DNA from: Mycolicibacterium sp. P9-22
GTDB lineage: Bacteria > Actinomycetota > Actinomycetes > Mycobacteriales > Mycobacteriaceae
Direction: 5' to 3'
Length of the DNA: 64,000 bases
Assembly (NCBI RefSeq): GCF_008329585.1
Contig: NZ_NPKP01000003.1
Span: forward strand, 372,001 to 436,000
A model generated the notes under the pieces. That model searched no databases. It saw nothing but the letters and a program-made list of their open reading frames with translations, and was not told where the DNA came from. The position numbers were made by a program, and so were the translations under genes. Within the stretch, counting starts at the first letter, position 1, and every line of letters starts with the position of its first letter. Of this stretch, positions 53,549 to 62,258 are shown piece after piece.

Positions 53549-54657
53549 CGGCCGGCCTTCCAGGCGCGGGTGTTGCCGATGGTGGCCATCGGCGAGAGCA
53601 TCGCGTGGTCGAACGCCTCGAGATCAGCTCCGGACGAAACCTTTTGTGGGAGGTCCGGATTGGCCAACGCGCCGCGCCCGAGCGTCAGCAGGTCGGCGTG
53701 GCCGCCGTCGAGCACATCGGCCGCCTGCTGCAGGTCGTGCATGCCGCCGTTGGCCAGCACCGGAAGACCCGTCACCGCCCGCGCCAGCGCGGTGATGGTG
53801 CGGCCGTCGGAGAACCGGGCGGTGTCGATGAAATCGCGACCCTCACTGGCGATGTGCAGATAATCGACGCCGGTGCCGACCAGCGCGTCGAAGATGATCT
53901 CGGCCTCGGCGGCCCCGCCCGCCCAGCGGTGAGTGAAATCGTTGACCTTGGTCTGGGACAGCCGGACGCCGACCAGGATGTCCGGGCCTAGCGCGGTGCG
54001 CACCGCGGTGAGAATCTCCGCGGTGAGCCGGACCCGATTCACCGCATCGCCGCCGTACCGGTCGTCGCGGGTATTGGTGTAATCGGTGAGGAACTGATCG
54101 AGCAGGTAACCGTTCGCGGCGTGCACCTCCACCCCGTCGAAACCGGCCTCCCGTGCCCGGACGGCCGCGGCGGCGAAAGCCGCTGTCACCGTCTCGATCC
54201 CGCTGGACGTCATCGCGACGGGCGTCGGCCAGTCACCGGAGCCGCCATACTCTTCGAGCTGCCGGCCCCGCGGGGTGATCGCCGAGGGTGCGATGGTGTG
54301 CCGGCCGTAGGAATTGCCCTGTGACAGGGCGCCGGCATGCATCAACTGGGCGACGATCGGTACACCGTGTGCGTGCACCGCATCGACCACCGGCCGCCAG
54401 GCCCGCACATGTGCTTCGGTGGCCAGGCCGGGCTGGTTGAGGTAGCCCTGGCTGTGCGTGGTGTCGGGATAGATGCCTTCGGTGATGATCATGGCGAAGC
54501 CACCTCTGGCGAATGTGGCGTAGTAGTCGGCCATCTCGGTGGTGGCGTGCCCGTCCGGGGTCGCCGAGACCCGCGTCATCGGGGCGACGGCCAGCCGGTT
54601 CGCCAGCGCCAGGGGGCCGAGTTTCTGTGCGGTGAGGGCGGGATGCCGGGTGGTCAT
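53545..54657 (-). CDS. Old-yellow-enzyme-type FMN ene-reductase
   Basis: 370 residues, TIM barrel. Motifs: NRLAVAPMTRVSATPDG (FMN region), IVAQLMHAGALSQGNSYG (HxG), GVEVHAANGYLLDQFL with the H-x-x-N catalytic/substrate pair (HAAN), and LTLGRGALANPDLP at the phosphate site. Uses NAD(P)H to reduce an activated C=C or a ring double bond. Start: ATG 54657 with AGGAGG 8 nt before. Middle gene of the DUF1989-reductase-deacetylase operon. Confidence 0.9.
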   Translation of the reverse strand: MTTRHPALTAQKLGPLALANRLAVAPMTRVSATPDGHATTEMADYYATFARGGFAMIITEGIYPDTTHSQGYLNQPGLATEAHVRAWRPVVDAVHAHGVPIVAQLMHAGALSQGNSYGRHTIAPSAITPRGRQLEEYGGSGDWPTPVAMTSSGIETVTAAFAAAAVRAREAGFDGVEVHAANGYLLDQFLTDYTNTRDDRYGGDAVNRVRLTAEILTAVRTALGPDILVGVRLSQTKVNDFTHRWAGGAAEAEIIFDALVGTGVDYLHIASEGRDFIDTARFSDGRTITALARAVTGLPVLANGGMHDLQQAADVLDGGHADLLTLGRGALANPDLPQKVSSGADLEAFDHAMLSPMATIGNTRAWKAGR

Positions 54658-54659
54658 GA

Positions 54660-55277
54660 TCAAACCTCCTGTTGTGGATGGGTGGCGATGGCCAGTGCAG
54701 TGGGCCGCTCGCCGTTGATGGCGTTCAGATCCATCGGGCACGCCGACACCACCACCACGCAGTCCATGTCGGCCACCAGGGTGATGGCGTCCCCGGGCCC
54801 GGATAATGCCGGAAGCCAACGTAATTCACCTCTGCCGTGCACGGGGATGTTCATGAAGACGTTCACCGGCTGCGGGATCACCGCTGTCGTCAGGCCGAGA
54901 CCGGACAGAGCCAGCCGCAGATTGGCCGCGCACGACGCGTGGTCGTCGACACCGAGTATGCGGTAGCGCTCGGCGTCACACGCGGCGATGAGCATGTCGT
55001 GCACACCGGGGGAGGTGTCCGCTGCCAGGGTCAGGATCGGTCGGCGCCGGTTGGTGAAGAACTGCTCGCCGATGCGGGGGAACAGCCGACCGGTCGCAGT
55101 GCGGGTGTGCGACGCGGACAGGTGCTCGGTGGTGTCGGCGGCCGCGAAGGCGAAGACATCGCCCACCTGGGCGCCCTCGACGTCGATCACCTGCACCGTG
55201 TCGCCGGACCGTAGCCGGACCGCGCGGCCCTGCCCGGCCGGGACGTCCACTTGAGTGGGGATGCGTGCTGTCTCCAT
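54660..55277 (-). CDS. DUF1989 (urea-carboxylase-associated family) protein
   Basis: 205 residues of DUF1989: VPAGQGRAVRLRSGDTVQVIDVEGAQVGDVFAF at the N-terminus, a segment with HLSASHTRTATGRLFPRIGEQFFTNRRRPIL, DDHASCAANLRLAL with a conserved cysteine, and PVNVFMNIPV. Family members lie beside urea carboxylase or amidohydrolase genes and some are thought to bind or hydrolyse guanidine-type compounds. First gene of this operon. Start ATG 55277 chosen (TTG 55289 possible). Role in the local pathway unknown. Confidence 0.82.
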   Translation of the reverse strand: METARIPTQVDVPAGQGRAVRLRSGDTVQVIDVEGAQVGDVFAFAAADTTEHLSASHTRTATGRLFPRIGEQFFTNRRRPILTLAADTSPGVHDMLIAACDAERYRILGVDDHASCAANLRLALSGLGLTTAVIPQPVNVFMNIPVHGRGELRWLPALSGPGDAITLVADMDCVVVVSACPMDLNAINGERPTALAIATHPQQEV

Positions 55278-55304
55278 GCCTGCATTCAACGGAGCATCGA
55301 GCCG

Positions 55305-55314
55305 GGTCCATCAT
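55305..55314. promoter_or_regulatory. GGTCCATCAT motif, copy 3
   Basis: Exact repeat of the 10-mer at 47571, in the divergent gap between the DUF1989 gene (28 bp away) and the amidase gene (80 bp away). Confidence 0.4.
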
Positions 55315-55394
55315 GGCCATCTCTACAGCGTTGAGGGTTAGCGAGTGGAGGTTCATCCATCGCTGGGGGCTGGTCGGCGGCATACCGTGCGGTG

Positions 55395-56663
55395 ATGCGA
55401 CCCCACAGTGCCCAGCAGACGGCTGAACTGGCATTGAGCCGGGCCCGCCGGCCCACCATGGTGTCCGTCACCGCCGACCGGGCCCGGCGGGAAGCCCGGG
55501 CGAGCGATCGCCGACCGCAGCGACTCAGCCCGCTGGACGGCACGCCGGTGGTGTGGAAGGACCTGTTCGACATCACCGGCATTCCCACCACCGCCGGTTC
55601 GGCACTGCTGGCCGAGGCACCCCCGGCGGTCCGGGATGCGGCGTTGGTGGGCCGGCTGCGCGACCTCGGGATGGTGACCATCGGCAAGACCAACCTCAGC
55701 GAATTCGCCTTCTCCGGTCTCGGCATCAACCGGCATTTCGGCACCCCGGTGAACCCGCTGGACCCCGCCCGGGTGCCCGGGGGCTCGTCCTCGGGTGCGG
55801 CGGTCGCCGTTGCCACCGGTATCGCACCGCTGGCCGTCGGGACCGACACCTCGGGCTCGATCCGGGTGCCCGCCGCGTTCACCGGCACCGTCGGCTATCG
55901 GGCCAGCCATGAACGCTATGGCCGCAACGACTTCCGGGCGCTGTCACCGACGCTGGACTGCATCGGATTTATGGCCCGCTCCGTGGACGGTATCCGGCTG
56001 CTCGACAACCTGCTGGTACCGCAAACCGACGGTGCGCCCGTGCGCCGGGCGGTGATACCCGCCGGGGAGTGGATCGACGATTGCACCCCGGGTATCCGGT
56101 CGGCTTTCGATGACGCCGTGCAGCGGCTGCAGCGCACCGGCATCACGGTGACGACGAGAGCGGTGGTTGCACTGGATCAGGCGCAACGGCTGCTCGACGA
56201 ACACGGCACCATCGTCGGCGCCGAGGCGTATGCCTCCTACGGAGGAGTCACCGGCGTCGAACCCGCCACGGCGCGTCGGTTGCAGCACAACGCCGGCGTC
56301 ACCGCGGAGCTGGTGCGGCGCGCGATGCCGCGGCTGCGCAGCGCCTTTCGTGCCGAACTCGCGGGCGCGGTGCTGCTGTGCCCGACGGTCCGCCACGGTG
56401 CTCCCCGCATCGCGGAGCTGCTGGCCGGCAACACCGCCTATGACACCGCCAATGCCAGCACCCTGCGCACCACCATGGCGCTGAGCTATCTGGGAGCCTG
56501 CGGGGTTTCGCTGCCCGTGCCCGGCGCCGGAGTGCTGGTCTCGGCGCCCGAAGGGGAGGACGCCTCGGTGTTGGCCACGGCGCAACTGTTCGAGCGGGAG
56601 TTATTCCCGCACGAGGGGGTACATCGTGTGACTCCCCGGTCTGCCCGCACCGAGCTGAAATGA
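55395..56663 (+). CDS. Amidase (amidase-signature family)
   Basis: 422 residues. The Ser-cisSer-Lys site is complete: K55 in VVWKDLFDI, the serine cluster GGSSSG at 129-134 and TDTSGSIR with S155. It cleaves an amide or carbamoyl group; AtzF/allophanate-hydrolase-like and other small amide substrates are candidates. ATG 55395 (GTG 55392 adjacent). Divergent from the DUF1989 operon and close to urease, in keeping with release of ammonia from a nitrogen compound. Shares no C-terminal allophanate domain. Confidence 0.87.
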   Translation: MRPHSAQQTAELALSRARRPTMVSVTADRARREARASDRRPQRLSPLDGTPVVWKDLFDITGIPTTAGSALLAEAPPAVRDAALVGRLRDLGMVTIGKTNLSEFAFSGLGINRHFGTPVNPLDPARVPGGSSSGAAVAVATGIAPLAVGTDTSGSIRVPAAFTGTVGYRASHERYGRNDFRALSPTLDCIGFMARSVDGIRLLDNLLVPQTDGAPVRRAVIPAGEWIDDCTPGIRSAFDDAVQRLQRTGITVTTRAVVALDQAQRLLDEHGTIVGAEAYASYGGVTGVEPATARRLQHNAGVTAELVRRAMPRLRSAFRAELAGAVLLCPTVRHGAPRIAELLAGNTAYDTANASTLRTTMALSYLGACGVSLPVPGAGVLVSAPEGEDASVLATAQLFERELFPHEGVHRVTPRSARTELK

Positions 56664-56667
56664 GTTC

Positions 56668-57408
56668 ATGACCAACACTGATGACCCCATTGCCTTGGTG
56701 ACCGGCGCGAACACCGGTATCGGCTTCCATCTGACTCGGCAACTCGCCCGCGCCGGCGTGCGCGTGCTGCTGGCATCGCGTGATCCCGAACGCGGGAAAT
56801 CGGCCGCGCAGCAGTTGGCGGCCGACGGTCTCGATGTGGACGTGCTGACCCTCGATGTCACCGACGACCGGACCATCGCCGATGCCGTCGGCCACATCGC
56901 CGACACCTATGGCCGGCTCGACATCCTGATCAACAATGCGGCGATCGTCGGCGACGGTTTGCCGGCGTCCCAGGTGAGCCGCGCCTCCCTGTTGAAGACC
57001 TTCGACACCAATGTGGCCGGTATCTCCGCCACCACCAACGCTCTGCTGCCGCTGCTACGGGCCTCGTCCCGGCCGCGCATCCTGAACGTGTCCAGTGAGC
57101 TCGGATCGACCCGATTGGTCAACGATCCCGACTGGCCGCACAGCGATGTGGCCGCAGCCGCGTATCAGGCGTCCAAGAGTGCGGTGGACATGCTGACCGT
57201 GTTGTACGCCAAAGAGCTGGCGCACGAGAGCATCTCGGTGGTATCGGTGAGCCCGGGCTACCGGAGGACCGGTCTGAACAACGGCGAGCCGATGGAGGGG
57301 GCCTGTGATCCTGCCGTGGGGGCGGCCGGCATCGTCGGGGTTGCGTTGTCCGCGGAATTCCGCACCGGTCAGTTCCTCAGCGATCAGGGGGAGCTCGTCG
57401 CCTGGTGA
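56668..57408 (+). CDS. Short-chain dehydrogenase/reductase
   Basis: 246 residues of the SDR fold: TGANTGIGF (cofactor site), LDVTDD, NNAAIVG, the catalytic serine in LNVSSELGS, then YQASK with the YxxxK pair, and SPGYRRTG. Uses NAD(P)(H). Four nt after the amidase stop and 19 nt before an XRE regulator, so the three may be co-transcribed. Substrate unknown. Confidence 0.88.
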   Translation: MTNTDDPIALVTGANTGIGFHLTRQLARAGVRVLLASRDPERGKSAAQQLAADGLDVDVLTLDVTDDRTIADAVGHIADTYGRLDILINNAAIVGDGLPASQVSRASLLKTFDTNVAGISATTNALLPLLRASSRPRILNVSSELGSTRLVNDPDWPHSDVAAAAYQASKSAVDMLTVLYAKELAHESISVVSVSPGYRRTGLNNGEPMEGACDPAVGAAGIVGVALSAEFRTGQFLSDQGELVAW

Positions 57409-57427
57409 GGCGTGCCAGTATCGAGGT

Positions 57428-58201
57428 ATGGATGGACAGGCGGCCGGGGAGTTCCTGCGGGCGGTTCGGGAAAGCTGCGACCCCAGCGCTTTCGGGTTCG
57501 CGGCGAACGGGCGGCGCACCAGTGGGCTGCGGCGCTCCGAAGTGGCGGAGCTGGCGCATATCTCGGTGGAGCACTACACCAATCTGGAGCGTGGCCGGGG
57601 CAGCGGCCCGTCCGAGCAGGTGCTCGGTGCGCTGGCCGATGGGATGCGGCTGGGCGCCGATGAGCGGCGGCACCTGTTCCAGCTCGCCGGCCGCAGCGTC
57701 CCCGCGGGGAGCGAACCCAGCACGGAGGTCAGTCCGAGCGTGGTGAAGTTGGTGCAGGGCCTCGGGAGCACCGCGGCTCTGGTGCTCAGCGCGCGTTTCG
57801 ACATCCTGGCCTGGAATGCCGCTGCCGCGGAGTTGATGGAGGATTTCGGCGCGCTGGCGCCGGCCGAGCGCAACATCGCACGCCGCCATTTCCTGTCCGA
57901 CCAGGGGCATTACGGCATGAGCGAGGCGCAGGAGTTCTCCCGGATGGTGGTGGGCCAGCTGCGCGCCACGGTGGCCCGCTACCCCCGGGACGCGCGCACG
58001 CAGCAGTTGATCGGCGATCTGCTGGCCGGCAGCCCGGAGTTCGCCGACGTCTGGTCGGACGCCACGGTGGTGAACACCACCCACATGATCAAGCGGCTCG
58101 ACCATCCCGAGCGCGGCCGTCTGACGCTGTCCTGCGACGCCCTGATGGACCCGCACCGGGATCAGACGATCGTGCTGTTCGCGGTCGTTTCGGCCGGCTG
58201 A
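57428..58201 (+). CDS. XRE-type regulator with MmyB-like ligand domain
   Basis: 257 residues. An N-terminal helix-turn-helix (about 20-75: GLRRSEVAELAHISVEHYTNLERGRGSGPSEQVLGALADGM) is followed by the MmyB-like C-terminal domain (about 105-255: ILAWNAAAAELMEDF...ARYPRDARTQQLIGDLLAGSPEFADVW). This class is usually beside an SDR gene, as here, and controls it in response to a hydrophobic ligand. ATG lies a few nt after the AGG in TCGAGG. Confidence 0.87.
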   Translation: MDGQAAGEFLRAVRESCDPSAFGFAANGRRTSGLRRSEVAELAHISVEHYTNLERGRGSGPSEQVLGALADGMRLGADERRHLFQLAGRSVPAGSEPSTEVSPSVVKLVQGLGSTAALVLSARFDILAWNAAAAELMEDFGALAPAERNIARRHFLSDQGHYGMSEAQEFSRMVVGQLRATVARYPRDARTQQLIGDLLAGSPEFADVWSDATVVNTTHMIKRLDHPERGRLTLSCDALMDPHRDQTIVLFAVVSAG

Positions 58202-58223
58202 AGCTGCCCGCACGTCAACGAAG

Positions 58224-58826
58224 TCAGGACAGCTGCGGTGCCGGTTGCGGAAGCGGATGCGCACCTTGCGGGCGTAACCCGTCGAAGATGATGGCGAGGT
58301 ACCGCTGCCACAGTAGAGGCGTTGGAGTCGAGAGGTTTTCGACGATATGGACGGGCGCACACATCATCAGGAAGACATCGGTTTCGGTGATGTCATCCCG
58401 GATGGCACCGGCATCGCGCGCGTGGTGGACGAGCGTGCCGATCCGGGTGTGCAACTCGTCTCTGAGTGCGGTCACCTTCGGGTGGTGATCGCTGACGGAC
58501 TGCAGGAACGTCAGGTCGTGCTGTTGGCGTTGATCGGCGGCCACCGTCAGGAACTCCAGTAGCGCTCCACCCGGATCCGGCGAGCTCTCCAGCTGGTGGG
58601 CGACCGTCGTGAGCGTCGTGAGATGACCGGACACGATCGCCGCGATCAGGTCCTCCTTGGAGGCGAAATGCCGAAAAACGGTGCCCTTGGCGACACCCGC
58701 CCGACGTGCGATGTCGGCGATCGAGGCGGAGGGTCCCCGATCGGCGAACTCGGCTTCCGCGGCAGCCAAGAGCGACTCGCGGTTGCGAGCCGCATCCGCG
58801 CGGAGCGCGCGATCTGGCGTGGACAC
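58224..58826 (-). CDS. TetR-family transcriptional regulator
   Basis: 200 residues from GTG 58826. Helix-turn-helix about 12-60 (RNRESLLAAAEAEFADRGPSASIADIARRAGVAKGTVFRHFASKEDLI). TACCCT ends 7 nt upstream of the GTG, so leaderless initiation is possible. Divergent from an SDR gene; two palindromes of the same sequence in the gap are its likely operators. Confidence 0.88.
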   Translation of the reverse strand: MSTPDRALRADAARNRESLLAAAEAEFADRGPSASIADIARRAGVAKGTVFRHFASKEDLIAAIVSGHLTTLTTVAHQLESSPDPGGALLEFLTVAADQRQQHDLTFLQSVSDHHPKVTALRDELHTRIGTLVHHARDAGAIRDDITETDVFLMMCAPVHIVENLSTPTPLLWQRYLAIIFDGLRPQGAHPLPQPAPQLS

Positions 58827-58843
58827 ACCTCAGGGTATCAAGT

Positions 58844-58857
58844 TGACCGAACGGTCA
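58844..58857. promoter_or_regulatory. TetR operator copy 1
   Basis: TGACCGAACGGTCA: perfect 6-bp arms with AA centre, 17 bp upstream of the TetR start. Confidence 0.7.
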
Positions 58858-58884
58858 CCTTGGCGTTACGGTGGCGGCAAGAAC

Positions 58885-58900
58885 GTGACCGATCGGTCAC
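58885..58900. promoter_or_regulatory. TetR operator copy 2
   Basis: GTGACCGATCGGTCAC: perfect 16-bp palindrome with the same half-site as copy 1, 41 bp away (four helical turns), 31 bp before the SDR start. Confidence 0.75.
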
Positions 58901-58931
58901 ATTGATATCCGGTCAACCCATCGGAGGAGAC

Positions 58932-59645
58932 ATGCACTTACGCGGCGCCACGGCCCTGGTCACGGGGACAAACCGGGGAATCGGTCAGCAATTCGCCATC
59001 GAACTCCTGCGGCGAGGGGCCAAGGTCTACGCCACGGCGCGGCGGCCCGAACTGGTCGACATCCCGGGCGTCGAAGTCTTGCACCTCGACATCACCGATC
59101 AGTCGTCCGTTCAGGCGGCTGCCGCACTCGCCCAGGATGTCGACGTCCTGATCAACAATGCCGCCGACACGGCTGGTGGCAATCTCGTCACCGGAGACCT
59201 GACCGCCATCCGGTCGACGATGGATTCGAACTACTACGGCACCCTCGCGATGATCCGGGCCTTTGCGCCCATCCTTGCGCGCAATGGCGGAGGTGCGATC
59301 CTCAACGTGTTGTCCGTCGTCGCGTGGAACACCGTGGAAGGCAACACCGCATACGCCGCAGCCAAGTCGGCGCAGTGGGGCCTGACCAACGGGGTGCGTG
59401 TCGAGCTCGCCGGGCAAGGCACCCTGGTCGCAGCACTCGTCCCCGGACTGGTGGGCACACAGACCCTGCTCGACTACGCCGAGCAGGCCGGCGTGGACCT
59501 TCCCGGTGAGGTGGTGACCGACCCTGCTGACCTGGTCCGGCTGGCTCTCGACGGTCTGGAAGCCGGGGACATCGAGATCCTGGACCAGCTCGCCGTCGCC
59601 GCCAAGGAGTCACTGACCGGTCCGCCCCGCGCTCTGGCGTGGTGA
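58932..59645 (+). CDS. Short-chain dehydrogenase/reductase, TetR-controlled
   Basis: 237 residues: TGTNRGIGQQ (cofactor), LDITDQ, NNAAD, catalytic serine in LNVLSVV, YAAAK and a PGLVGTQT segment. ATG with GGAGGAGAC, the best ribosome site in this part. Divergent from a TetR gene with two matching operators, a common de-repressible pair. Substrate unknown. Confidence 0.9.
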   Translation: MHLRGATALVTGTNRGIGQQFAIELLRRGAKVYATARRPELVDIPGVEVLHLDITDQSSVQAAAALAQDVDVLINNAADTAGGNLVTGDLTAIRSTMDSNYYGTLAMIRAFAPILARNGGGAILNVLSVVAWNTVEGNTAYAAAKSAQWGLTNGVRVELAGQGTLVAALVPGLVGTQTLLDYAEQAGVDLPGEVVTDPADLVRLALDGLEAGDIEILDQLAVAAKESLTGPPRALAW

Positions 59646-59667
59646 CACGGGCCGCATCCCGGCTGAT

Positions 59668-60366
59668 TCAGGTGGCGAACAGTCGCGAGGTGCGCTCCTC
59701 ATGACACATCCCGCTGATCTCCAGCGCGGGGGACAGGCTGCCGAGCTCCGTCAGCGGGCGCTCACAGGCCAGTGCCGACGCCTCAGTCATCGTTGCGGCA
59801 GTGCGCAACTGGATGCGTTGGCTCTGCAGCGGCCCGAGCCGGCCCAGCCGCACCGCGGCACTGAGCATCGAGGCCATCAGCGACCGCAGTGATCCCAGGA
59901 CGGCGAGCTGCTCGGTGACACCCAGATAGGCCTGCACCACTCCGTCGACGACGGCGGCGTGACCGGGGGTGCTGCCGGCCAGCACGGCACGCAGGTACGG
60001 GTGCTGCGCCGCGATGCCGATATCGCAGGCGGTGGCACTCAACTGCCTGCCCGCCGACACCGACGCCGTGCGGGCATTGTCGAACAACTTGTAGGACCCG
60101 ATCAGCTCATCGAGCTCGCGCAGGCGCTGCGCCGACTGCCAGTCCCGCCAAGCGGCGGCGGTGACGGTGGCATCCAGCGTCGCGTAACCGTTGAGGAGGT
60201 GACCACACACCGCCGTCTCGATCGCCTCCGCGTCGGCGTCCGGCCGCTGAGCCAGCCACTCTTCGAGGCCGTGGCTGTGCACCATCCGCCCGGCCGGAAA
60301 CGCGCTGTCGTGCAATTGCACCCACAGTGCGATCGCGGTGGCCGGGTCAGTGGTGATGGCCGGCAT
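59668..60366 (-). CDS. ureF: Urease accessory protein UreF
   Basis: 232 residues, all helical: LWVQLHDSAFPAGRMVHSHGLEEWL (the SDxxFPxGxFxHSxGLE motif), GHLLNGYATLDA and ACDIGIAAQHP. With UreD and UreG it inserts nickel into apo-urease and delivers GTPase control. Start ATG 60366; it overlaps ureE by 20 bp. Last gene of the visible urease operon. Confidence 0.92.
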   Translation of the reverse strand: MPAITTDPATAIALWVQLHDSAFPAGRMVHSHGLEEWLAQRPDADAEAIETAVCGHLLNGYATLDATVTAAAWRDWQSAQRLRELDELIGSYKLFDNARTASVSAGRQLSATACDIGIAAQHPYLRAVLAGSTPGHAAVVDGVVQAYLGVTEQLAVLGSLRSLMASMLSAAVRLGRLGPLQSQRIQLRTAATMTEASALACERPLTELGSLSPALEISGMCHEERTSRLFAT

Positions 60367-60826
60367 GGTGATCCGAGGAGGTGGCAGACCACCCGTCGGC
60401 GGCCATCGCCATCTCGGTGACCTCGCCGATGACGCCGAGCCCGGCGAGCATCTCCCGGGCGGCGGCCGCGCTGGTGAACAGCGGCGCGGTAAGCGTGTCG
60501 TGGTCGACATCGATGGGCGCGTGCTGGTTGCCCAGCGTGTGGCCCAGCAGCAGCATGGCGCGCGCGGTGTTGTCCGCGAAGCGGACCCGGATGGCCGGCT
60601 CACGCGGGCGCCGTACCACCACGGCATCGACGCCGTCATCGGCGATCACCATGTCATGGCGCAGGAAGGCGCCGCGCGGCAACATGATCCGCACCTCGAT
60701 TCCGGTGTCGGCGATGACGAGTTGGCGGTGCTTGCCGGCGTCTCCCCAGCCGATGTCGACATGGTGGTGGCGGCGTCCGGCGAAGGCCGGGTCGCCGGCG
60801 GTTCCGAGAACGGCATCGGCTATCAC
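60347..60826 (-). CDS. ureE: Urease accessory metallochaperone UreE
   Basis: 159 residues with a UreE core (GDAGKHRQLVIADTGIEVRIMLPRGAFLRHDMVIADDG, TLGNQHAPIDV with the metal His) and a histidine-rich tail (DHHAGHHH) for nickel storage. It donates Ni to UreG. Start GTG with AAGGAG upstream. Classical M. tuberculosis-type urease clusters (ureABCFGD) lack ureE, so this cluster is of another type. Confidence 0.9.
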   Translation of the reverse strand: MIADAVLGTAGDPAFAGRRHHHVDIGWGDAGKHRQLVIADTGIEVRIMLPRGAFLRHDMVIADDGVDAVVVRRPREPAIRVRFADNTARAMLLLGHTLGNQHAPIDVDHDTLTAPLFTSAAAAREMLAGLGVIGEVTEMAMAADGWSATSSDHHAGHHH

Positions 60827-60827
60827 G

Positions 60828-61631
60828 TCAGGCGCTCCTTGCGATGGGTGGGGACAACACGCTGTGGCGGGCCGCCGCGTGCAGCGCCCGGCGCACCTGG
60901 TTCAGTTCGGGTGCGCGCCGCGCCGTCAGCCGCGCGAAAACACCCGCCCGGTGCGGAAGTTCGCCTGCGCCGCCGAGCACGCCCGCAAACCCGCCGAGGG
61001 TGGCCCGGACGGCGGCCAGCGCGGGTCCGGGTGAGACACCGGGGGTGACGATGAGCAGGGTGGCCAGATAGTCACTGTCCAGACCCGCCCGCGCGGTGAT
61101 CAGCTGACGGTCCCGCGCGATGACCCGTCCCCCCACCCGCACGGTGAAGGAGTTGTCGACGCCTGCGTACCGGAAGCGTTCACCGTGCGCGATGCGTCCC
61201 GCGGCGATGGCGTCCCAGCCGATATAGGTCCCGCCCTCGGCGACGTCCAATTCGATTCCCTGGGTGAATGTCGAATCCGATTGCGGAATGATCGTTTTGG
61301 GGAGGTACTCCAACACGGCGCCGGAGTCGACGGTGAACCGCAGCCGGTGCCGGGCGCCCGGGCCGGGCCCGGCGAACACCTGGGTGGCGGCCTGGCCGGT
61401 CAGGTGCAGGTGGGTGCCGCCGGCGCAGTGCACGTCGGTCTGCAGATCGTCATCGGAGAACGTCCCACCGCTGGGGCTCTGCACGCACAGCACCGCCGCG
61501 CGCGGGAAGTCGGCGTCGGTGTGCAGCGCGGTGGTGACCCGTTGCGGATAGCGTTGCCGCAACGCCGCGATCCGGGTGGTGCCGGTGGCATCGGCCAGGG
61601 TGTGCACCGTGAGCTCCCCCGGCGCGATCAT
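60828..61631 (-). CDS. ureD: Urease accessory protein UreD
   Basis: 267 residues of the UreD/UreH family: [49 protein letters not shown]. It forms the scaffold with UreF and UreG on apo-urease. ATG 61631 overlaps the ureG stop as ATGA; a longer frame 5' is a shadow of ureG. ureE follows after one nt. Confidence 0.92.
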   Translation of the reverse strand: MIAPGELTVHTLADATGTTRIAALRQRYPQRVTTALHTDADFPRAAVLCVQSPSGGTFSDDDLQTDVHCAGGTHLHLTGQAATQVFAGPGPGARHRLRFTVDSGAVLEYLPKTIIPQSDSTFTQGIELDVAEGGTYIGWDAIAAGRIAHGERFRYAGVDNSFTVRVGGRVIARDRQLITARAGLDSDYLATLLIVTPGVSPGPALAAVRATLGGFAGVLGGAGELPHRAGVFARLTARRAPELNQVRRALHAAARHSVLSPPIARSA

Positions 61632-62245
61632 GCTCTGGCCGCGAGCATCACGCCGCGTAACAGTTCCGCGGTCAGCGCGTCGAGGCCGGTTCCGGCACGC
61701 AGGTCGGTGAACACCGTGGGCTTCACCGGGCGGGCGATGGCGCAGTCGCGGCGCATCCCTTCCAGGTCGGCGCCCACCAGCTCGGCCAGATCGATCTTGT
61801 TGACCACCAACAGATCCGCCTGCAGCAGCCCGATGCCCTTCTTGCGGGGGATGTCGTCGCCGCCCGCGGTGTCGATGACGAAGATCCAGTAGTCCACCAG
61901 ATCGGAGGTGAAGGTGGCCGCCAGGTTGTCGCCGCCGGACTCGATGAGGATGATGTCGAGATCGTCGAACTCGGCGCACAACCGGCGTGCCGCGGCGAGG
62001 TTGGCCGACGGGTCCTCGCGGATGGCGGTGTGCGGGCAGGCGCCGGTCTCGACGGCCAGTACCCGGTTAGGGTCGATGACCCCGCTGCGGCGCACCCGCT
62101 GGGCGTCCTCGTCGGTGACGAGGTCGTTGGTGATGACGGCGACCTCGAGGCCCTTGCCGATGAGTTGGGGCACCAGCATCTCCACCAGCCGGGTCTTGCC
62201 CGATCCGACGGGCCCACCGATGCCGACCCGCAGTACCTCGGACAT
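61628..62245 (-). CDS. ureG: Urease accessory GTPase UreG
   Basis: 205 residues, SIMIBI GTPase: P-loop GPVGSGKT at 11-18, [26 protein letters not shown] (the CPH nickel motif), [11 protein letters not shown] and [14 protein letters not shown] (NKxD). GTP hydrolysis drives nickel insertion into urease. ATG 62245 is 13 nt after ureC. Confidence 0.96.
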   Translation of the reverse strand: MSEVLRVGIGGPVGSGKTRLVEMLVPQLIGKGLEVAVITNDLVTDEDAQRVRRSGVIDPNRVLAVETGACPHTAIREDPSANLAAARRLCAEFDDLDIILIESGGDNLAATFTSDLVDYWIFVIDTAGGDDIPRKKGIGLLQADLLVVNKIDLAELVGADLEGMRRDCAIARPVKPTVFTDLRAGTGLDALTAELLRGVMLAARA

Positions 62246-62258
62246 GGTGATCTCCTTG

